Assembly (NCBI GenBank): GCA_036897095.1
Contig: JAYMSP010000177.1
Span: 1 to 64,000, forward strand
Direction of reading: 5' to 3'
Origin: Plantago elongata
Taxonomy: Eukaryota; Streptophyta; Magnoliopsida; Lamiales; Plantaginaceae
Length of the DNA stretch: 64,000 nt
The position numbers and the translations under genes are program-made. Below are positions 56,694-64,000 of this stretch, in pieces (the first letter of the stretch is position 1; the number at the start of each line of letters is the position of its first letter). Below the pieces are notes generated by a model, which worked only from the letters and a program-made list of their open reading frames with translations, ran no database searches and was not told the DNA's origin.

Positions 56694-58542
56694 TTAGAAA
56701 AGCTTTGAAAACAGAATCTCATTCCAGACATCTTGAACACCAGGCAAGCACCAGTGTATGCAATCAGCATAACTTGACGGATTCGCAAGCAGTTCCTCTG
56801 TTAAATTTCGCCATTGTGCTTTGTAAATGGAAGTATGAGCGTCTTTTCTTAGGTACGACATATGAGTGATGTTGATGACTGTAATCGGAACCTTTGATTT
56901 GCTGAACTCATCCACGATGATATCCATTATGCTGTTTACAACACCAGAGTTCGGTACGTTCTTTAACATAGCTGTTTCGTTGTAGCAGTTCCCATTTGGA
57001 GGACCTCCCCAGTTCCTGCTCCTGGACAAATCAAATGAAAATCATTTTTGAGTTGGATTATTTTCCAATAAGTTGCTTTTTAATCAGCTACAGCTAACTA
57101 AGCAATCACGTAACCCTACGTTTTATGTGCAGGGGATGCAGTTCTAAAGAAAACTCTGGTTTTCATAGGATCAACATTCTCGTTGATCCAATTCACCAAA
57201 CTGCTCATGGCCATACGATAAGCGTCATCCCTTGGTACTGCCACGACTTCTTTCGCCTCATCATCAAAAGAGCCTTTTCTGTCAAGGGCAACAAAACCAA
57301 ATGTTATGCATGAATTTATGTATTTGTAAACATTGATCATAAAAGCATATATGCAGAAAACATACAGCATCTTGATGTCTGCCATCCACCAAAGATAAGT
57401 GTTGAACACAATGATATCTGCTCCTCTCCAGTGTTGTCCGTGAACATCAATCGAATTGTTGCGAACAACACTACCAGCTAATTTATGGTTGGTAGGATTG
57501 TCCGAATTCGACTCAAGCAGATATGGTGCCCAGTAGAATCCTATTGTAGCATTATAATCCTGCATAGTATCAGACTAATAATATCAGGTAAACAATATAC
57601 AGGACAGGGCGATAAGTTTGAAGGGACGATAAGTTTGAAATATTTGAAGGTTGGTTGTGCAAATCCTGATAGAGAGTTTCGACATGTCAAAGATGGGGTT
57701 TCAGCACTTGGCTTTTCATCTTATAAATTTCGTTCAGAAAGCAAACAAAATCAAGGAACAAGAACATATATTCTAGTACTATACATATATAAATCTGAAT
57801 CATTGATCACCTTGGCAATGAAAACGCTTAGAGAATCAAATGTAGCCTCCATGGATTTAGCACTTTCAGGGATGAGTCTGTGTATTAGACAAACCATGGA
57901 TATAAACTGCCCTCGATTTAGAGAATCACCTACGAACAACATTGTCTTTCCACGGAGACTTTCAAGCATTAATGTAGCATTGAAGCTGTAAATTTGTAAA
58001 TAGAAAAATGTCAGATTGAGGACATACATTCGACAGTTTTAAACACTAAATTTTACTTACCTAGGCAGAGAGCAACCATTAGGTTGCCATCTCCAATGCT
58101 GGTAGTCTTTGTCTGGTCGCCCGTGCTCTAAACATGTCAACTGGGGTATGATATAAGGACACTCATTCTCCTCATATAGCGGGCGAGTGTAGTCACGCAC
58201 CCATCTCCCGTCAAATTCATCACATCTCGCACCAGCATCTCCTGTGGAGAAAGGCAACGCCTTGCTTTCTCTCCTCTCCCCTGTCACCAAAAGGTAGAAA
58301 AAAGCATGCCAGTCTACTCAAATGAAAATGAATAGAAACAGAGACTAATGCATTGAAGACTAACCAATACTTCGTATTACTTGTTTCCTGGGGCTATATT
58401 CAAGATCTTTCAAGGAATAGATGTAGCTTAGATCTTCTACTTGACAGATAGAAACAAATAGGAGAATGGCTAGAAATGCGAAGATGTATGGGGAGAACAC
58501 CAGTTTTTGGGGGATGCAACACGGAGACGACAATGGTTTCAT
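56694..58542 (-). CDS. TBL O-acetyltransferase, tandem copy B
   Basis: Second TBL gene, same family and likely role as copy A. Exons in transcript order: 58542-58365, 58280-58061, 57985-57811, 57559-57366, 57278-57120, 57021-56694; GT-AG, consistent phase, 417 residues. A membrane helix lies at about 16-32. Blocks: [38 protein letters not shown], catalytic [10 protein letters not shown] (Ser154), [43 protein letters not shown] and DCIHWCLPG (about 395-398). The blocks [14 protein letters not shown] and NTYLWWM are close to what I recall of ESK1/TBL29. Exons 1 and 5 have the same length as in copy A; the others differ by 3 or 6 bases, so the tandem copies have stayed in frame. Confidence 0.9.
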
Positions 58543-59106
58543 GAGTTGTTAAAGCCTATGGCGTATTTTTTATTTCTTTCATGTAACCTGTGAACTAATA
58601 AATAAGTTATCTACAACTTTCTACCACGTGCAAAATGAAAAGAGCAGAACGAATATATGTGCAATGAATAGCCATAAGTAAGATCTCGAATGTTAGCATA
58701 TATGTTAGAGCAGAATTTATGAAATGTTGTTATAAATGCACCTACTAAAAGAGAAGATATTGTACTTCTGAATTGTCCTGATATTGAAATATAGAATTCC
58801 GATCAGTACATAATTGTGAATGAAGAGGCTAACAACAACAATATTACATTGGGAGTAAGTATGGCTAATTAAAATGCTACAGCATCCGCTAGAAAGAATG
58901 TATCAATCTGAGAACTACAACTCTCCAGGCCATTGGCAGTGACTGGTAAATCCAACGTACTAGTGAATCTTGTACAAAGCATACCATCCCGGGGAAAAAT
59001 GTAGAACAGTAACTAGTGGGACAAATTATCCAGATCACTAACATGGAGAACTGTGGTATGCTTGCAAAGTTTCTGTTGCAGAGACATTACTTTCAGATGT
59101 GGCAGT
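58543..59106. other. Spacer, TBL copy B promoter and ATG27-like 3' UTR
   Basis: About 560 bp between two minus-strand genes. It should hold the promoter of TBL copy B and the 3' UTR of the next gene. Nothing else is recognised. Confidence 0.5.
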
Positions 59107-62100
59107 TCAAAAGTTCACTGGAGAATAAGAACTCCTGTAACGTTGTGAAGGTCCTCTGAATCTCTGCACTAAAGAGGCAAACAAGGTCTGCACAGAGTAA
59201 TGTGCATGTGAAAATCCTATTCATGCAATTAAAAGAATATAGGGTAACAAACATTAAACTCGGAAAATATAGCAAATATCATCACATCAGAAGTACCTGT
59301 ATTCTGTGTGGTAAGCTAGCCCAGAATTCCAAGTTTGGTATTATCTGAAAATTGAAGACAATTGTGCTACCTCAGTTTATCAGTTTCAATATCTCCACTT
59401 ACGTAATCTTCAGTTACAAAGCTCAGAACTTAAATTGCAACGTATGTCATGTTCATTGAATAACAAAACCAGAGAAAGAGTATTGATCATATTGAGCTCT
59501 ATACTATTTTAAGAGCATATAAAGTCTAAAAAGAAGCTAATAAATGAATAAAACCAATAAGCAATCACGAGGAAACCTCTATTCCAAAAGTAAAACTAAA
59601 GAGGTTCTACTTACATCTACACCACGAATGTCCAGGGCAAAGTATCGGTAAGCAGCACCAGCAACCAAGTACACTCCGAAGAGGCATATCATTCTGGATG
59701 ATGAAATCAATCATTATTCGTATGCACATTTTGGTTGTAAATGTTATAAGAGTTTATAAGCAGAGCCTCACATAATCATGAAGATGCCAAACCAGCCCAA
59801 TCCATATCCATGAGAGGATATAATCTTGGCACAGCCCGATGGATGGCTCAGCTCTGTAGTCTGTCAGCAAGAAGTGAAATAAACTTGAAAAGTAAAGTGG
59901 CAGAGGCCGGGGTGGCTTTGAATTTAAATAATTAATAGTTACCGAAACCATATTACATATGCATTACTAAAAGATCAAAGGACTTACATAATCACACAAT
60001 CCAATAGTCTCTAGCGTAGATGGTCCCTGTCAAAAATACCCATGTGAGTGAGGCAAAAAAATCAAACTGAATTATGGTAACTAAGGTTGGTCCAATCGAT
60101 ATTTATGTAAGTACAGACAAAGGCATACTTGGAGTCCACTCGAGTTACATTTAACCGACACAGAGAGAGAGCAGTTGTTCTTCTGGCCGACTTTTGTCAT
60201 CTTGACAACAATGCCCATGTGTGGATTCTTGTTATCTGACATAGAAATTAGCCAATGGAATGAAGTGAAATTACATATTTCAAGAATGACAGAGAACTCT
60301 ATCGCTGTAGGATCTAGAACTTACCAAGGACATCTACGAGAGAGCTTGATTGATGGCCAAGAGTTGTACATACGGGATAACCTGTGCAAAATGAATTGAT
60401 GTGAGGATAGCCTGGCTACTAGCGTTTTAGTATAAGATCTTCTGAGATAATAATAATAATAATCTATGTAAGTGGCTACCCACACATCAATTGCTGCCAA
60501 AATCTGTGAATTCAGTAGGCCGATTCTGCATCAAGGTTTAAACAAGTATCTATTTTGGTTTTGTAGAAAACTAGCTTTCTAGCTGATAAAGAAACATGAT
60601 TAGTCATGTCCATAGAACAAACCGTGTTCTCTCCCAACTCTAAGCTTCACATGCCTGCCATTCTCTACCTGCTATTCTGACAACGAGTATTTAGAATTAT
60701 CAGGTCTACAGTCCACCTGCAGTTATGCAGGGAGGCCTAAGTTGCTTTCTTTTGTCCCACTTAGCATTCAGAGATTTAGAGCCTGTTATTTCCTAATATT
60801 TCTCATGGAGTGATTAACAGAATGCTTTGTGGCTTGAACTGTTGTTTGCCAGAAGGAAGGAAACAAGAAGCCTGCCTATTAAGGATGTTTTGTCTTGGCT
60901 AAAGAAGCTCCGGAAAAACAACTAATTGAGTTTAATCACATTTAGCCTGTATCTATATGGCACACGCAGGTTCACAAGTATAAACTTATATGGAAATTGG
61001 TTTGACAGGTTCAGAGTAAGGCTCTGATTATAACTGATGGAAACCTATGTTGAGAACAGATATGAGCTGCTCAGGTCCATGTCTAACCAATATATGTATG
61101 AATCACCTCTATAACAGCTCAACCAAATATATCATATTTTAGGTTGGTGGTGTTAGTACATGTTCACTTTCTCCCAAAAAAAATATTCAACACTAAGTGG
61201 AGAACCAAATCAAATGCTCTCACACTTTCAATCAAATGATCATGAACACCAATCATGGACAATCCAAAGGAAAAAAAAAAAAAAAAAAGTGGAGTGACAT
61301 TCTCAATTTGCGGGTATGCTAGAATTTCATGCTGGGATATGCAAGTGGCCAAGTATACCGTAAATATGTGCAGAATTTAACAATTAATCAGCAGAAGAAT
61401 TTGTTCAGATGCGATGTGAATGTAAAAGCTTCGAGTATTTACCATCTATTTTGTTGGAAACAAGAGCACTACAGCCCATACCACAGCGTGATTGACCACC
61501 GCAGCCCTACATATGTACGTAATGATGTCACTGATAAGTGCTAAAACTTCTTTTACTTAAGCTCCTAACTGAAACAGTTAAACGCTCCAATGGTTTGGAG
61601 AATAATCGTTATAGGAGAATACATTCTCTGATAGTGTATGTACGTTGGTTCAAACCTTCAAATGTTTATCCATGACAGAAAATAAGCTGCGTCAGTTGAT
61701 ATAACTATCACCAAATGTTTTTAGCTTCAAACTATTACTATCCAATCAATAATCTACTCGTCCAATTTGTTTACATAACCAACTTAGAACCATTACAGTG
61801 TCGAAAATAGCCAAGCTTGCTTAATTTCCTCAAGTCTGGATTTGTAGATTGCATATGTTACATTCAAATCATGATCGACAGAACACAAGGTAGAATTAAC
61901 AAAAGCAAATTAAAAAGGAAAAGGGCAGTTTCAGTTTTCTGTCCAAGTAATTAATACCAGGCCCCAAAATTTCACAAAGATAACGGCCGAGTTGTTATTC
62001 AAATTTCGAACAAGCAAAACATAGAAAAACATAGGTACTTCAGTAGAGCCTCACCTTACAATCAACACAAAGAGGAGGATCATGGTTGAATATCATAGGA

Positions 62101-63886
62101 CCGCAAAGCTGCTCAATGTTAACGAACAAAATTACAACAAAATCAAAATCTGCAAATGATTAAATTGATACACTTGCATGCAATAATCTATTGTTGCTCA
62201 AACAAACATGCCATGACTGAATACATAGTATAAGTACTTTCAATCATATATTATAACCTGATAACGCAAACCTGAAACCAGAGCACACTCCCATTAGCAC
62301 CCACTTTGTAAAACCTAAAAGTTGAAAAATCAACAAAAAATAGTCAGAGTAATACTCCCTCTATACTGTTCCATATTGAGCATCATTACAACTATATATT
62401 CAATCTGGACATTACCATTTCTCTAAGTAAATAAATATTCTGAAATTCCACCGCTCAAAAAATCCTATAGCTATCAACACTTCAAGACACACAAATGTAA
62501 AGCCTAAAATAGAAAATTCAACAAAAAGTTGAAGTTTAGACAGAGATATACTGCATCCATGCTGTTCCACAGCCATTAGATAACTACCATTACACCAACA
62601 AATCAACCCGCCATTGCTAATTCTCAAAGAAAATAAATACATTCCGAAAGTTCACCATTCCAATCCTATGACCTAGTTGACTAAAAACTACATAAATGAT
62701 AAATCAGTCCGGCATACAGAGAAATGCAAAACTTAAACTGAAAAATCAACAAAGCTGAAGTTTAATTCAGATCAATTCTCCCTCTACACTGTTCAATAGC
62801 ATTGTTTTGAACGATTACAGTAACACCTCCAATCTCAGTAAACATACATTCCAACATATAACCGATCACATCCTATAACTATCAAGTATCGACTGCAGAA
62901 ACACTACGTTCATAACGTTCCATAGCCCTTATTTAGCTACCAGCACACCAAAAAATCAATCCGACGTTACACCAATCCAATCCTATGACTATAAACTACA
63001 TAAATCAGTCAGGCATACAGCAGAGACATGTAAAACTTGAATTGAAAAATCAGCAAAGCCGAAATTTAATTCAAAGCAATTCTCCACCCTATACTGTTCC
63101 AGAGTTTTATTTGCACAATTACAGTAACAACTTCAATCTCAGTAAACATACATTCCAACACTTAACGGTCAAATCCTACACTTATCAAGTACTATCAACT
63201 GCACAAACACAAATCAATCAGGCATACAACAAAGACATGTAAAACCTAAACTAAAACATCAACAGAACAGCAGTTTTATCCAGATCAATTCTCCCCCTAT
63301 GCTGTTCCATAGCATTGTTTTCCACAATTACAGCAACAACTTCAATCTCAATAAACATACATTCCAACATTCAACCGATCAAATCCTACAACTATCAAGT
63401 ATCAACTGCACAACCACTCCATTTATACCATTCCGTCGCCATTATTCAGCTACCATTACACCAATCCAATATATGACTATAAATTACATACATCAGTCAA
63501 CCATACAGATAACTGCAAAACTTAAACTGACAAATCAACAAGTCCTAAGTTCAATTCATAGAAATTCTTCCTCTATACTGTTCCATAGCATCGTTTTGCA
63601 CGATTAGCACACATTTCAACATTTGACCGATCAAATCCTATCACTATCAACTGCACAAAACACTCGAAGGAAATGTAAAGTACGTAAAGCATATGTAGAG
63701 TAAAGGAGATGGAAAATAGTCGATTTACCCATCTTCGCTGAGAATGCCGTGTGGAAATCCACGAAGCGAAGAGGTCAAGCTGTAGGAATAGAGCTTGTTT
63801 TTGTCCTTGACATTGAGCTCGCATATGGCGGTTACTCGGTGGAGAATCGCTGCCGTGAAAACCAGAACGACGAGAAGAGCTCTCAT
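59107..63886 (-). CDS. ATG27/MRH-like type I membrane protein, 11 exons
   Basis: Likely a secretory-pathway or endosomal membrane protein related to Atg27 and mannose-6-phosphate-receptor-type lumenal domains; its plant function is poorly known. Exons in transcript order: 63886-63729, 62314-62272, 62108-62055, 61506-61443, 60381-60325, 60235-60129, 60026-59988, 59860-59772, 59693-59615, 59344-59297, 59187-59107; every junction is GT-AG and in phase, 272 residues. Signal peptide about 1-20. The lumenal part is Cys-rich (FYKVGANGSVLWFQ, LCGPMIFNHDPPLCVDC, GCGGQSRCGMGCSALV). One membrane helix follows (about GWFGIFMIMICLFGVYLVAG). The cytosolic tail includes IIPNLEFWASLPHRIQ and ends SSYSPVNF. 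YSPV fits a YxxPhi sorting signal, like the YSAV of yeast Atg27. Most exons are under 110 nt, so automatic callers could miss parts. Confidence 0.82.
61264..61288. repeat. Poly-A tract in an intron
   Basis: A run of about 19 A residues lies in intron 4 of the ATG27-like gene. It may be the tail of a small retroposed fragment, but no element body is recognisable beside it. Confidence 0.6.
62340..63660. repeat. Degenerate tandem array inside intron 1 of the ATG27-like gene
   Basis: Most of the 1.4-kb first intron is made of at least six diverged units. Each carries a CTATACTGTTCCATAGC-type anchor (near 62361, 62556, 62783, 63089, 63298 and 63573). Other shared blocks are AATCTCAGTAAACATACATT, CAACATTYAACCGATCAAAT, CTATCAAGTATCAACTGCA, TACACCAATCCAAT, GACTATAAACTACATAAATC and TAAAACTTAAACTGAAAAAT. 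Unit spacing varies between about 195 and 306 bp, as blocks are missing from some units. No coding sense. Confidence 0.85.
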
Positions 63887-64000
63887 TTCTTCTTCTTCTT
63901 CTCGAATTTCATAGCCAGTTTCAATCGATCGGTTTTATTCAGTTTTGTATCTTTTGCAGAGAACGAATCGCTTGCCAGCTGAAGAAATCTTAAGTTCGTG
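63887..64000 (-). promoter_or_regulatory. 5' leader and promoter edge of the ATG27-like gene
   Basis: The 114 bases upstream of the ATG are cut by the window edge. A TTCTTC-rich stretch (63887-63903 on the plus strand) reads as GAA repeats in the leader. No TATA box is seen in the part available. Confidence 0.4.

Noticed and set aside
57485-57991. Plus-strand 168-residue frame across TBL copy B.
   Set aside because: It spans two exons and an intron of the minus-strand gene; the TBL motifs and splice sites explain the sequence better.
62985-63607. Repeated plus-strand frames in intron 1 of the ATG27-like gene as a repetitive protein gene.
   Set aside because: The frames arise from the tandem repeat units, shift between units and have no conserved start or splice signals.

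Overview
The window is nuclear DNA from a flowering plant. The genes have GT-AG introns in plant family patterns, the intergenic DNA is AT-rich and packed with MITEs, SINEs, a LINE and an LTR retrotransposon fossil, and every recognisable gene is a land-plant family (CYP96, laccase, DREB2, CLASSY, PYR/PYL, TBL). I infer a eudicot, probably an asterid (perhaps Lamiales). The lineage is a guess from general protein resemblance only.

Layout, left to right. 1-3747: the 3' part of a broken LTR retrotransposon with its 3' LTR (TGTTGG...CCAACA), inserted into an L1-type LINE whose remaining 3' half is 3748-6282. 6283-15376: gene-poor, repeat-rich DNA with two tRNA-type SINE remnants, a Mutator-type MITE with a 9-bp target duplication, Stowaway-type MITEs and microsatellites. 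15377-19233: a tandem pair of intronless CYP96 P450 genes (wax/alkane hydroxylase family), bracketed by a duplicated flank. 20793-23279: a six-exon laccase. 23861-26330 (minus): a UBP1-associated-protein-2-type two-RRM protein, convergent with the laccase. 30037-31608: a DREB2-type AP2 factor with an 11-nt first coding exon and two G-box/ABRE cores upstream. 36933-41710: a complete six-exon CLASSY1/2-type SNF2 gene. 41711-49953: a gene desert with dispersed and tandem repeats. 49954-50541: an intronless PYL4-type ABA receptor. 53716-58542 (minus): two tandem six-exon TBL polysaccharide O-acetyltransferase genes. 59107-63886 (minus): an eleven-exon ATG27/MRH-like membrane protein with a degenerate tandem repeat in its large first intron.

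The genes do not form an operon or an obvious biosynthetic cluster. Themes recur: cuticle and wall (CYP96 pair, laccase, TBL pair), ABA/drought response (DREB2, PYL, and UBA2-type RNA-binding proteins linked to ABA), transposon silencing (CLASSY) and vesicle/autophagy traffic (ATG27-like). I regard this as chance neighbourhood rather than a pathway.

The most interesting items are the loss of the conserved I-helix threonine in both P450 copies, the duplicated flank around that pair, an Ile-for-Leu change in the gate loop of the ABA receptor, the tiny first coding exon of the DREB2 gene, and several unclassified repeat families. I did not find a convincing new biological system. Gene models were built by hand from splice signals, reading phase and remembered family sequences; no alignment or expression data were used.
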